In this document: piece after piece, positions 54,617 to 62,840 of the stretch
Position numbering within the stretch: position 1 is the stretch's first letter
How the letters are laid out: each line of letters starts with the position of its first letter
Source: Stakelama pacifica
Lineage (GTDB): Bacteria > Pseudomonadota > Alphaproteobacteria > Sphingomonadales > Sphingomonadaceae
Assembly: GCF_004361835.1 (NCBI RefSeq)
Contig: NZ_SNWD01000003.1
Coordinates: forward strand, 248,001 to 312,000
Direction of reading: 5' to 3'
DNA length: 64,000 bases
Notes under the pieces: model-generated
What the model was told of the DNA's origin: nothing
What the model saw: only the letters and a program-made list of their open reading frames with translations
Database searches by the model: none
Position numbers and translations under genes: made by a program

Positions 54617-55123
54617 TTATTGCGCGGGCGCGTCCCAGTTCACTTTGTCGCCCTCATCGATGCCCAGTTCGGCCGCACGACCCCCGCGCAGTTCCAGCAC
54701 GGCGGATACCGGTTCGCCCGAATCGACCGGGGTTTCGCTGAACGGCACCGTATTGTCGGCGATCCGCGCGATTGTGTGGTCGGGTCGAATGAAGATGATG
54801 TCGAGCGGCGACGGCGTGTTCTTCATCCAGAAGGTAGCGACGCGCGGGGCCCCGCCGCCCGGCGGATAGGGCGCGAACAACATGCCGCCATCGTCGGGAA
54901 TATCGGTGCGGAACATCAGCCCCTTTTGCTGCTCGGCCTCCGTACCGGCGACCTTCACGACGAAGCGGTGCGTTTCGCCATTGCTGACGATCGAGAGGTC
55001 GACCGTGTTTTCCGCTGCGGCCTTATCCCGGTTCGCAAGCGCGGCGCTTTCGCCGCCGCTGCATCCGGCAAGGCTGAGGGGCGCCGCGCCGAAAGCGGCG
55101 ATGAACAACCAGATTGTACGCAT
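54617..55123 (-). CDS. DUF192 family exported protein
   Basis: A 168-residue protein with a signal peptide and lipobox-like LSLAGC at residues 16-21, so probably a lipoprotein. The DUF192 core follows: EAEQQKGLMFRTDIPDDGGMLF, FWMKNTPSPLDIIFI, and VLELRGGRAAELGI. Function is not established. Only five bases separate its start from the stop of the double cold-shock gene, so they form one unit, an association I recall as common in alphaproteobacteria. Confidence 0.9.
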   Translation of the reverse strand: MRTIWLFIAAFGAAPLSLAGCSGGESAALANRDKAAAENTVDLSIVSNGETHRFVVKVAGTEAEQQKGLMFRTDIPDDGGMLFAPYPPGGGAPRVATFWMKNTPSPLDIIFIRPDHTIARIADNTVPFSETPVDSGEPVSAVLELRGGRAAELGIDEGDKVNWDAPAQ

Positions 55124-55128
55124 GATAC

Positions 55129-55701
55129 TTATTCCGCTCTTTCAACAACCACCGCGAGCGGCCCCTTATCGCCCGCGACGACCCGGGCGCGCAATGGCTG
55201 ATCGGGCTCGACTTCCTCGATTCCGGCGCGGCGCAAGGTTTCCATATGAACGAAAATGTCGCGGCTATCTTCACCGCGCACCAAAAAGCCATAGCCTTTC
55301 AGCCGGTTGAACCATTTGACGGTTACCGGTTCGAACGGCCCGGCCGATGCGATCAGTTCCAGCCGGTCGATCCGGTCGCCGCCCGACCGGTCGCGCACCG
55401 GCTCCACCGCGTCGGTCAGATCGATGCTGAGGATCCGGCTGGCCTGAAACCCGCGCTGGCGCTGCACCGCCAGACATTCGACCCGCGCCCCTTCGGGAAG
55501 ACTGCGGCGGCCATGTTCCTGAAGTATCGAAAAATGCACAAGTATATCGCCGATATCGGCGTCATCGTCGCAGACGATGAAGCCGAAGCCGCGCGTAACA
55601 TCGAACCATTTCACCGCGCCCCGGCACGGCAACCCCTCTTCCTGCATGTCCGGCGCGTCGTCCATATCGACTTTCGACGCACGTGTCGTTTCAGCACGCA
55701 T
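55129..55701 (-). CDS. cold-shock protein with two CSD domains
   Basis: A 190-residue nucleic-acid-binding protein with two cold-shock domains. The first spans about residues 26-90 with RNP1-like KWFDVTRGFGFIV and RNP2-like DILVHFSIL; the second spans about 122-188 with KWFNRLKGYGFLV and DIFVHMETL. Twin-domain Csp proteins act as RNA chaperones or growth-phase regulators in alphaproteobacteria. Downstream is DUF192. It is longer than single-domain CspA because of the duplication. Confidence 0.92.
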   Translation of the reverse strand: MRAETTRASKVDMDDAPDMQEEGLPCRGAVKWFDVTRGFGFIVCDDDADIGDILVHFSILQEHGRRSLPEGARVECLAVQRQRGFQASRILSIDLTDAVEPVRDRSGGDRIDRLELIASAGPFEPVTVKWFNRLKGYGFLVRGEDSRDIFVHMETLRRAGIEEVEPDQPLRARVVAGDKGPLAVVVERAE

Positions 55702-55770
55702 GTTTCTAACTCCCCCTGTCGGAGATTTATCACAAGCTTACATGCTGCGGCAACGACGACAACCATCTAT

Positions 55771-56298
55771 CTATTCATATAGAAATTGCGTGTCCTCCCC
55801 GGGTTGCAGACCGGCAATGGCGCGCGAAATCGCAAAATCATGACCGGCGCGCAGCATCGCGGCAATATGCTTTTCCCGAACCTCACGCTCTTGGAAAACT
55901 GCGGAAAACGGGCCGATCCGCTTGCGCCGGGCAAAGGCGATCGCGCTGTCGACGCGGCGCTCGGCAATTTCGGGAGCAAGCGCTTCGGCATCGGCGCCGT
56001 CAATCCCGGCCTGATACAATGCCTGCCCCACCCGTCGGGCACCAAGCCCGCGCCGCGCCATCGCCGCCGCGCGCATCTCGCCGAACGCGCGATCGTCGAC
56101 ATAGCCAAGATTCGCGAAACGCTCGACTAGCCCCTCGATATCGGGCATGGCGTCCGCGCTACCCCGCTCACGCAGTTTCCGGGCGAGATAAGCGGCCAGT
56201 TTCGCGCGGGTTGTGGCATATCGCTCGACATAGCGAAGGGCCAGCCGTTCGAGCGCGGCAGCGTCCAATGGAGGCGGAGGAGTGAGGCGGCGAGGCAT
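55771..56298 (-). CDS. recX: regulatory protein RecX
   Basis: A 175-residue helical protein made of repeated three-helix units, as in RecX (LERLALRYVERYATTRAKLAAYLARKLRERG, then FANLGYVDDRAFGEM and ARRGLGARRVGQALYQAGI). It binds RecA filaments and limits recombination. Start MPRRLTPPPP at 56298 was chosen; an upstream in-frame ATG would add 18 residues without similarity. No recA adjacent. Confidence 0.88.
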   Translation of the reverse strand: MPRRLTPPPPLDAAALERLALRYVERYATTRAKLAAYLARKLRERGSADAMPDIEGLVERFANLGYVDDRAFGEMRAAAMARRGLGARRVGQALYQAGIDGADAEALAPEIAERRVDSAIAFARRKRIGPFSAVFQEREVREKHIAAMLRAGHDFAISRAIAGLQPGEDTQFLYE

Positions 56299-56379
56299 TG
56301 CGCCATGATTATGCCACACTGCCATCCGATTTTGAACGATACTGCGTAGCATTCAGCGCCATCCCGTTTGGGAGGAACC

Positions 56380-58188
56380 ATGGCACAACGCAACGAAGGG
56401 CAAGAGATTATTGTGATGACGGGTGAGATTGCAGAACCGATGAACAAGCGGCAGACGGCCGCCGGGGATATGCAGCCCACACCGACCGGCGATGCACTGC
56501 CCCGCCGGTTCGCCGATTTTGCCACTCTGGGTGAGGCGCTGGATTACGCTGCCACGGGCGAGCGCGGCCTGAATTTTCACGATGCGCGCGGCACGCTGAC
56601 GCGCCCCTATCCGTTTCGCGAATTGCGCGACGATGCGCTGGCTCAGGCGTATCGCCTGATCGCGGCGGGGGTGAAGCCGGGCGAGCGGATCGCGCTGATC
56701 GCCGAAACCGGTCCCGATTTCGCCAGCCTGTTCTTCGGCGTCGTCTATGCCGGCGCGTGGCCGGTGCCGCTGCCGCTGCCCACCTCGTTCGGCGGCGCGC
56801 AATCCTATATCGATCAGCTTCGCGTACAGCTTGGCAGCTGCGATCCGAAGATGCTCTTCTATCCCACCGAACTCGCCGCGATGGCGGGCGAAGCAGCGAC
56901 GCAATGCGACGTGACCGGCATGGACTGGCAGGAATTTTCAGGCCGTGAGGCAGCGCCGTGCGATCTGCCGCAGGCAAAGACCGACGACACCGCCTATCTG
57001 CAATATTCCAGCGGATCGACGCGCTTTCCGCACGGGGTCGCGATCACGCACGGCGCGCTGCTCAACAATCTGGCCGCGCACAGCCATGGCATGGCGCTGG
57101 AGCCGACCGACCGCTGCGTCTCCTGGCTGCCCTGGTATCATGATATGGGGCTGGTCGGATGCTTTCTGTCGCCGATCGCCAATCAGGTTTCGACCGATTA
57201 TCTGAAGACCGAGGATTTCGCCCGGCGTCCGCTGGCATGGCTCGACCTGATCAGCCGCAATTCGGGGACCACCCTCTCTTATTCGCCGACCTTCGGCTAT
57301 GATATCTGCGCGCGGCGCATGTCGAGCCAGACGCGCGCGTCCGACCGGTTCGACCTGTCGCGCTGGCGCGTGGCGGGCAATGGCGCGGACATGATCCGCC
57401 CCGACGTCATGCAGAGCTTCGTCGATGCCTTTGCCGATGCTGGGTTCAAGGCGAGCGCCTTCCTGCCAAGCTATGGCCTTGCCGAAGCGACGCTTGCCGT
57501 TTCGATCATGCCGCCGGGCGAAGGCATTCAGGTGGAACTGGTCGAAGAGACTCAGCTTTCGGGCCAGTCGGGCGAAGCAAACCGTCCTCAGCGGTTCCGC
57601 GCCATCGTCAATTGCGGCAAACCCGTGCGCGACATGACCGTCGTAATCCGCGAGGAGGACGGCACGCCTTTGCCTGAAAAGGCGATCGGCAAGGTCTGGT
57701 GCAAAGGCCCCAGCCTGATGACCGGCTATTTCCGAGATCCCGAATCCACCGCCGCGTGCATGGCCGATGGCTGGCTCGATACCGGCGATATGGGATATAT
57801 GTCCGAAGGCTATGTCTATATTGTCGGCCGGGCGAAGGACATGATCATCGTCAACGGCCGCAACCACTGGCCGCAGGACATTGAATGGGCGGTCGAGCAG
57901 CTTCCCGGTTTCAAGGCGGGCGATATCGCTGCGTTCGCGATCACCACGCCGGGCGGTGAAGAAACCCCCGCCGTGCTGGTCCAGTGCCGCACCTCGGACG
58001 AAAGCGAGCGGCTTCGCCTGCGCGGCGAGATCAGCGAACGCGTCCGTTCCGTAACCGGCATGAACTGCGTCATCGAACTGATTCCGCCGCGCACCCTGCC
58101 CCGCACCAGTTCGGGCAAGCTCAGCCGCGCAAAGGCGCGCAACCTCTATCTCAACGGCGAGATCAAGCCCTATGACGTCGCCGCCTGA
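56380..58188 (+). CDS. fatty acyl-AMP ligase (FAAL-type AMP-binding enzyme)
   Basis: A 602-residue ANL-superfamily enzyme. The N-terminal adenylation domain has the phosphate loop QYSSGSTRFPHGV (about 208-220), WLPWYHDMGLVG and SPTFGYDICARR; the C-terminal domain ends with RTSSGKLSRAKAR bearing the catalytic Lys. WLPWYHDMGL and the missing canonical CoA motif identify it as a FAAL, which makes acyl-AMP for transfer to an acyl carrier protein rather than to CoA. No carrier protein or synthase is adjacent. ATG 56380 is preceded by GGGAGGAACC. Confidence 0.9.
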   Translation: MAQRNEGQEIIVMTGEIAEPMNKRQTAAGDMQPTPTGDALPRRFADFATLGEALDYAATGERGLNFHDARGTLTRPYPFRELRDDALAQAYRLIAAGVKPGERIALIAETGPDFASLFFGVVYAGAWPVPLPLPTSFGGAQSYIDQLRVQLGSCDPKMLFYPTELAAMAGEAATQCDVTGMDWQEFSGREAAPCDLPQAKTDDTAYLQYSSGSTRFPHGVAITHGALLNNLAAHSHGMALEPTDRCVSWLPWYHDMGLVGCFLSPIANQVSTDYLKTEDFARRPLAWLDLISRNSGTTLSYSPTFGYDICARRMSSQTRASDRFDLSRWRVAGNGADMIRPDVMQSFVDAFADAGFKASAFLPSYGLAEATLAVSIMPPGEGIQVELVEETQLSGQSGEANRPQRFRAIVNCGKPVRDMTVVIREEDGTPLPEKAIGKVWCKGPSLMTGYFRDPESTAACMADGWLDTGDMGYMSEGYVYIVGRAKDMIIVNGRNHWPQDIEWAVEQLPGFKAGDIAAFAITTPGGEETPAVLVQCRTSDESERLRLRGEISERVRSVTGMNCVIELIPPRTLPRTSSGKLSRAKARNLYLNGEIKPYDVAA

Positions 58189-58330
58189 CGGGGCGGCGGC
58201 ATAGGGGCGAGGCCCTGAGACTTGATATTGGCAGAGGTCGTACTTTTTCGCACCGGGCCATTGCGCGACCCGTCAGCCGAACGTGCCTCTGCATAACGAG
58301 TCGCTAACCAGAAGCTGATATTCGAACGGG

Positions 58331-60682
58331 GTGACCGATCAAAAATCCTCCCGTTTCGCGAAGCCGAAAATCGGCCTTTGGGCGTTTCTTGCATTATCGC
58401 CAGGCGCCGATTCGCCCGAATGGAAGCAGATTCGCGCGGCGCAAATCAGGGCGATGCCCCGCCCCGCGGCATATATGATCGTCGTCAATGTCGCGGTCCT
58501 TGCGATAACCGGCATCATTATCGGCATGCAGATACCGGTCTGGCAGCTCGGCACGTGGATGCTTGCGGTGGTTGTGGCGGCAACGCTGGTCGCGAACCGG
58601 CAACGGATGGCGGCACAACAAAGTGACGGTGCAATCCATTCGGTCCGCCTTAATCTGGGCGTCGGCATCACGATGTCGATCGTCTGGGCCGTGCCCTCGC
58701 TGCTATTCCTGCCGCAGCTTTCGCCGATGATGGCGGTCGAGCTGGCAAGCGCAATCATATTGCTGATGATCATCACCAGCTTTGCCATGGCGACGACACC
58801 GGCGGCGGCACTCAGCTGGCTGTTCATCGTCGGAAGCACATTGAGCCTGGCGCTTTTCCGGAACGCCATGCCGCTATCCGGCTGTGTCACTGCCCTCACC
58901 ACCGGGGTGCTGCTCATGAGCAGCTTTTCGCGCGCCAGGATGCTCTTGCGACTGCGTAGTAAGGAAATCGCGCTGGCACAGAGTGACGAAACGGTCAGCC
59001 TGCTTCTGTACGAATTCGAGGAAACGCAATCGAGCTGGCTTTGGGAAATCGATGCGCAGCGCTGCATCGTGCGTCCGGGGGCTCGCTTCGCCAAGGCGCT
59101 GGAACGCGATGCTGCAACGATCGAAGGCAAATCCCTGCTGGAGATATTGGCGGGTACGAGCTGGGAAAGCGGCGCGTTCAGCGACGAGCTGCGCATGCTT
59201 GCCGCCAGGCTGAAACAGCGCGAGAGCTTTCGCGAACTGGTGCTGCCGGTACGGATCGGCGATACGGAGCATTGGTGGGAACTGGCCGCCAGCCCCCGAT
59301 ATGACGATAAAGGAAATTTTCGCGGCTTTCGCGGGGTCGCGTCCGATGTAACCGAACAGCGCCAATCCGAAGAGCGGATCAATCGCATGGCCCGCCACGA
59401 CGCGCTCACCGGCCTGCCCAACCGGCTGCTGATCAACGAAACGCTGGCCGATGCGATGCAGGGCGCCCAGCATCAGCAGCATCGCTGCGCGTTCATGATG
59501 ATCGATCTCGACCGGTTCAAATCGGTGAATGATACGCTGGGCCATCCTGTTGGCGACCGCCTGCTGCGCCGCGTGTCGGAACGACTGAGCGGGCTGGTCA
59601 GCGGGAATGAGATGATCGGGCGACTGGGCGGGGACGAATTCGCCGTGGTCATTCGCAACGCCAATGATTCGGTTCATGTCGAGCAACTGGCGCTGAAGAT
59701 CATCGACACGCTTTCACAGCCCTATGAAGTCGATCAGCACACCCTGTATATCGGTGCCAGCGTGGGTGTCGCAATCGGGCCGCGCGACGGGCGCACCGCC
59801 GAAATGCTGGTGCGATCGGCCGACCTCGCTTTGTATCAGTCAAAGGATGATGGCGGCGGATCAGCCCATTATTACGATCCGAAGCTCCATGTGCAGGCGG
59901 AGGAACGCCGCGTGCTGGAAATTGCGCTGCGCAGCGCGATCGACAGCGATCAGTTCCATATTCATTACCAGCCGGTGGTCGATGCAAGGACAGGCCGGCT
60001 GGTCGGTTTCGAAGCGCTGCTGCGCTGGACGCACCCGGGCTATGGCGATGTCGAGCCAGCCAAATTCATCCGGCTGGCCGAAGAAACACGGCTGATCACC
60101 CCGATCGGGGCCTGGGTGCTGCGCACTGCCTGTCGCGAAGCCGCGACCTGGCCGGAAGCGTATCGGATCGCCGTCAATATCTCGGCCGAGCAGCTGCACA
60201 GCCCCGGATTCGTTCAGAGCGTTGCCGATGCGCTGGAGGAAAGCGGCCTTGCCGCGCACCGGCTCGAGCTGGAGGTGACTGAAAGCGTATTTCTGGACGA
60301 GGGAAGCAATGCGATCACATCGCTGGAAAAACTGGTCGCGCTCGGGGTCCGGCTGAGCATGGACGATTTCGGAACCGGCTATTCGGCGCTCGGCTATCTT
60401 TCGCGAATCCGCTTTGCCGCGATCAAGATCGATCGCAGCTTCGTGCGCAGCGCCGCCACGGGCAAGCTCGAATCGGTCGCGATCCTGCGCGCGGTGGTCA
60501 CGCTTGCCGAAAGCCTTGGCATGGGGACGATCGCGGAAGGCGTTGAGAGCGCGGAGGAGCATCGCACGGTGCAGGATTTCGGCTGCTCGCACGTTCAGGG
60601 CAATTATTTCGCACGCCCCATGCCGGCGGACGAAGCGCGCAACCTGATAAACAACACGGCTTTTTCGATCGCCGTCGCCTGA
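58331..60682 (+). CDS. membrane PAS-GGDEF-EAL cyclic-di-GMP enzyme
   Basis: A 783-residue protein. Residues about 45-200 hold several membrane helices, then a PAS-like sensor (about 230-340), a GGDEF domain (350-510) with intact GGDEF at 433-437, and an EAL domain (525-775) with EALLRW at 561. Later EAL motifs (NISAEQL, EVTESVF, DDFGTGYSALGYL, IKIDRSFV) are also intact. Both cyclase and phosphodiesterase activities are possible. An RxxD inhibitory site just before GGDEF is not visible. The GTG start at 58331 has no strong ribosome site. Confidence 0.93.
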   Translation: MTDQKSSRFAKPKIGLWAFLALSPGADSPEWKQIRAAQIRAMPRPAAYMIVVNVAVLAITGIIIGMQIPVWQLGTWMLAVVVAATLVANRQRMAAQQSDGAIHSVRLNLGVGITMSIVWAVPSLLFLPQLSPMMAVELASAIILLMIITSFAMATTPAAALSWLFIVGSTLSLALFRNAMPLSGCVTALTTGVLLMSSFSRARMLLRLRSKEIALAQSDETVSLLLYEFEETQSSWLWEIDAQRCIVRPGARFAKALERDAATIEGKSLLEILAGTSWESGAFSDELRMLAARLKQRESFRELVLPVRIGDTEHWWELAASPRYDDKGNFRGFRGVASDVTEQRQSEERINRMARHDALTGLPNRLLINETLADAMQGAQHQQHRCAFMMIDLDRFKSVNDTLGHPVGDRLLRRVSERLSGLVSGNEMIGRLGGDEFAVVIRNANDSVHVEQLALKIIDTLSQPYEVDQHTLYIGASVGVAIGPRDGRTAEMLVRSADLALYQSKDDGGGSAHYYDPKLHVQAEERRVLEIALRSAIDSDQFHIHYQPVVDARTGRLVGFEALLRWTHPGYGDVEPAKFIRLAEETRLITPIGAWVLRTACREAATWPEAYRIAVNISAEQLHSPGFVQSVADALEESGLAAHRLELEVTESVFLDEGSNAITSLEKLVALGVRLSMDDFGTGYSALGYLSRIRFAAIKIDRSFVRSAATGKLESVAILRAVVTLAESLGMGTIAEGVESAEEHRTVQDFGCSHVQGNYFARPMPADEARNLINNTAFSIAVA

Positions 60683-60727
60683 CCCCTTGTCGAGCGTGTC
60701 ACTTGCGGCTACAGGCCGGGGCCGCAC

Positions 60728-60803
60728 AGGAGTGTAGCTCAGTTGGTAGAGCATCGGTCTCCAAAACCGAGGGCCGGGGGTTCGAGTCCCTCCACTCCTG
60801 CCA
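60728..60803 (+). tRNA. tRNA-Trp (anticodon CCA)
   Basis: A complete 76-base cloverleaf: acceptor AGGAGTG pairs with CACTCCT, the D-arm contains GCTCAGTTGGTAGAGC, the anticodon loop is CTCCAAA (anticodon CCA), the T-arm is CCGGGGGTTCGAGTCCCTCC, and the 3' CCA is encoded. It is very close to E. coli tRNA-Trp. Precedes secE-nusG, an arrangement common in bacteria. Confidence 0.97.
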
Positions 60804-60957
60804 CTTTCGGCCTATCGGGCGGAACAGTGCGGTATTTTGCGTTGCTCGCAATATCCTGAACATCCGGAATGACGATGACGTGCCAGTATGACTGGCGCCC
60901 CCTTGCCCTTACCCCGGCAAGGCGTTAGATGCGTTAATCTAATCCGACAGCGTGGAT

Positions 60958-61022
60958 GGCCCGGCACCGGTCTCTTGCAAAAGAGCCGGGCCGCGGACCT
61001 GTGCCCCGCGGACCGGATTTTT
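60958..61022 (+). terminator. tandem hairpins between tRNA-Trp and secE, possible terminator or leader
   Basis: First hairpin: GGCCCGG 60958-60964 pairs with CCGGGCC 60986-60992, with CTCTT-GCAA-AAGAG inside. Second: CCGCGG 60991-60996 with CCGCGG 61006-61011, followed after a few bases by ATTTTT. The two share bases and so may exclude each other. It could end the tRNA transcript or control read-through into secE. Confidence 0.35.
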
Positions 61023-61049
61023 GGTTGAACAGTCAGTGAGTGAAGCGAA

Positions 61050-61250
61050 GTGGCGAAGACGTCCCCGGTCGAATTCATGCGGCAGGTAAAAGCGGAAACC
61101 GCGAAAGTAACCTGGCCCACCCGTCGCGAAACGGTCATGACCGCGGTCATGGTCGTCATCATGACGACGGTTCTCGGCCTCTTCTTCCTGGGCGTCGATT
61201 CGGTCTTCGACCAGATCGTCTCCTTCCTCCTCTCCCTGGCACAGAAGTAA
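61050..61250 (+). CDS. secE: preprotein translocase subunit SecE
   Basis: A 66-residue single-helix form of SecE, as in most alphaproteobacteria. The conserved amphipathic stretch QVKAETAKVTWPTRRE is followed by a membrane helix (about 30-50). It stabilises SecY in the Sec channel. GTG start; nusG begins seven bases after its stop. Confidence 0.95.
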   Translation: MAKTSPVEFMRQVKAETAKVTWPTRRETVMTAVMVVIMTTVLGLFFLGVDSVFDQIVSFLLSLAQK

Positions 61251-61257
61251 GAGATTC

Positions 61258-61794
61258 ATGGCGCGCTGGTACATCATTCACGCCTATTCGGGTTTTGAGA
61301 ACAAGGTTCGCGAGGCAATCCTGTCCGAAGCCGAGCGGCTTGGCCTGGAGGCCGGAGTCGATCAGGTCGAGGTTCCGACCGAAACCGTGACCGAGGTTCG
61401 CCGCGGCAAGAAGGTACAGTCGGAGCGGAAATTCTTCCCCGGCTACGTTCTCGCCAAGCTGAACATGAACGACGACATCTATCACCTGGTGAAGAATACG
61501 CCGAAGGTGACGGGCTTCCTCGGATCGAGCGGCAAGCCGCAGGCGATCACCGAGGCAGAGGCCGCACGCATCCTCAACACCAAGGAGGAGGCGGCAGCCG
61601 CGCCCAAGCATCAGGTCAAGGTCGATTACGAAATCGGCGACAGCGTCAAGGTGCTGGAAGGCCCGTTCGCCAGCTTCAACGGCGTGGTCGAGGAACTCGA
61701 TTTCGACAAATCGAAGGTCAAGGTTTCGGTGTCGATCTTCGGTCGCGCCACCCCGGTCGAACTCGATTTCGAACAGGTCGAACGCGGCAAGTAA
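61258..61794 (+). CDS. nusG: transcription termination/antitermination factor NusG
   Basis: A 178-residue protein with an NGN domain (starting ARWYIIHAYSGFENKVREAI and including FFPGYVLAKL and VKNTPKVTGFLG) and a C-terminal KOW domain (about 125-178, GDSVKVLEGPFASFNGVVEE). It binds RNA polymerase and couples it to Rho or to the ribosome. Followed by a strong terminator, so ribosomal genes, often next, are not co-transcribed here. Confidence 0.97.
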   Translation: MARWYIIHAYSGFENKVREAILSEAERLGLEAGVDQVEVPTETVTEVRRGKKVQSERKFFPGYVLAKLNMNDDIYHLVKNTPKVTGFLGSSGKPQAITEAEAARILNTKEEAAAAPKHQVKVDYEIGDSVKVLEGPFASFNGVVEELDFDKSKVKVSVSIFGRATPVELDFEQVERGK

Positions 61795-61835
61795 TTGCCC
61801 TACACAGGCTCGCATGCGCGATCCTGCTGAATATC

Positions 61836-61880
61836 AAAAAGCCCGGCAAGCGGTTCGCCGCTTCGCCGGGCTTTTTGTTT
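61836..61880 (+). terminator. rho-independent terminator after nusG
   Basis: A 12-base-pair stem AAAAAGCCCGGC/GCCGGGCTTTTT enclosing a second 6-base-pair stem AAGCGG-TTCG-CCGCTT, with T-rich flank. It lies about 40 bases after the nusG stop. The A/T flanks would let it act on both strands. Confidence 0.93.
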
Positions 61881-62041
61881 TGAAGTGAGACCGCGCCGGG
61901 TGGGCATCGCGTAGAGCGCCGTTCCAGACATATTCGCGCTGTGTGACCGGTCCGGCTCTGCGGCGTGGCGCGAACCACCATCGATGGGCTTGCGGGGTTC
62001 AGCGCAGCCTTAGGGCATATACGTCGCGCGCCGCCCTAACC

Positions 62042-62078
62042 CACCCGTTCGTGTCGAGCGAAGTCGAGACACGTTCGG
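62042..62078. repeat. REP-like element (CGTGTCGAGCGAAGTCGAGACACG)
   Basis: CGTGTC at 62050-62055 and GACACG at 62068-62073 pair around GAGCGAAGTCGA, flanked by CCGTT and TTCGG. I recall this element as dispersed in sphingomonad genomes. Single copy in the window. Confidence 0.7.
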
Positions 62079-62378
62079 ACGGCTGCGGCATGTCTCTTCT
62101 GAATCGACTGGCGCTCTCGATCATGCAGGACCTGTTCGGGCATCCACCGCCCCTCATCATTCGCGTCAGATGCAAAGCCCGCGAACGGGGTGATACCGAC
62201 CTTTCGTTGATCCGAACCTATTGTACCAGCGTCCAGCGATCCGGAGCGCCACACCGCCCGCAGCCTCGCATCACGCCGCACCAATCGCCACCGCTCCGCG
62301 CAGCCATAGCGTCACACCCCATCGCCCCGGCCTCCGCCAGGGGGTTAGCGGCTTGTATGCGCGATTTCCACAATCGTC

Positions 62379-62398
62379 GCCCCGGCGAAGGCCGGGGC
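62379..62398. repeat. REP-like palindrome (GCCCCGGC-GAAG-GCCGGGGC)
   Basis: A perfect 8-base-pair stem around a GAAG loop, of the CCCCGGCGAAGGCCGGGG kind common in sphingomonad intergenic DNA. Confidence 0.7.
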
Positions 62399-62484
62399 CG
62401 CCATCGTCTGCCCCCTTACGAGGAGCATAGCGGCAGTTGCGAGCCTCGAAGAGGCGCGGCGATCGAGAAGCGGCGCGCACATCG

Positions 62485-62520
62485 CTGGATCGCCGCGTCG
62501 CTGCGCTCCTCGCGATGACG
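62485..62520. repeat. dispersed repeat of the CGTCATCGCGAGGAGCGCAGCGACG type
   Basis: On the minus strand the sequence begins CGTCATCGCGAGGAGCGCAG and ends GCGATCCAG. This is a widely dispersed alphaproteobacterial element whose false translation gives peptides such as VIARSAATRRS. Confidence 0.65.
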
Positions 62521-62696
62521 ACCTTGCAGTGAGTCCGGCTCATTGCAGCTTGGTATACCGCGCGTGGCCCGGGCAAAAGGCTTCTCGATACCCTAACGAC
62601 GCTCGGCAAAGCCTTCGCTCGAAGCCGACCGCAGTGGCGCTGAAAAGGTGGACCAGCCGCCCGGCACCCATTCCCCTGATCAACGACACCGCCCAT

Positions 62697-62735
62697 AAAA
62701 AAGACCCGGTGCGCCGGGGGGAAGCACACCGGGTC
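62697..62735 (-). terminator. rho-independent terminator after the SulP gene
   Basis: On the minus strand GACCCGGTGTGC pairs with GCGCACCGGGTC (one G-U pair) around a 9-base loop, followed by six U (AAAAAA at 62697-62702 on the plus strand). It lies about 105 bases after the SulP stop codon. Confidence 0.9.
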
Positions 62736-62840
62736 AGTTTGCAAACCGTCATGGGAACGGGCAGGCATTGCGCCCGATCCTGCTGGTTCGCAGGGACCTC
62801 TCCGGCACCCGGGCCATGCCCGGATGCCTTATCTCTGTGA

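Larger units (their letters stand above)
61881..62696. other. repeat-rich spacer without recognisable genes
   Basis: About 800 bases between the nusG terminator and the SulP terminator. Open frames run through it, but their translations are the typical read-through of dispersed repeats (for example HPFVSSEVETR from 62040 onward), so I reject them. Three repeat elements are listed separately. Confidence 0.6.

Noticed and set aside
60821-60843. EcfG-like box GGAAC...CGTT after tRNA-Trp
   Set aside because: The spacer is 14 bases, not 16-17, so the two elements would not be on the right faces for the sigma factor.
61943-62518. 191-codon open frame in the repeat-rich spacer
   Set aside because: Its translation is the read-through of dispersed repeats (HPFVSSEVETR and similar), not a protein.
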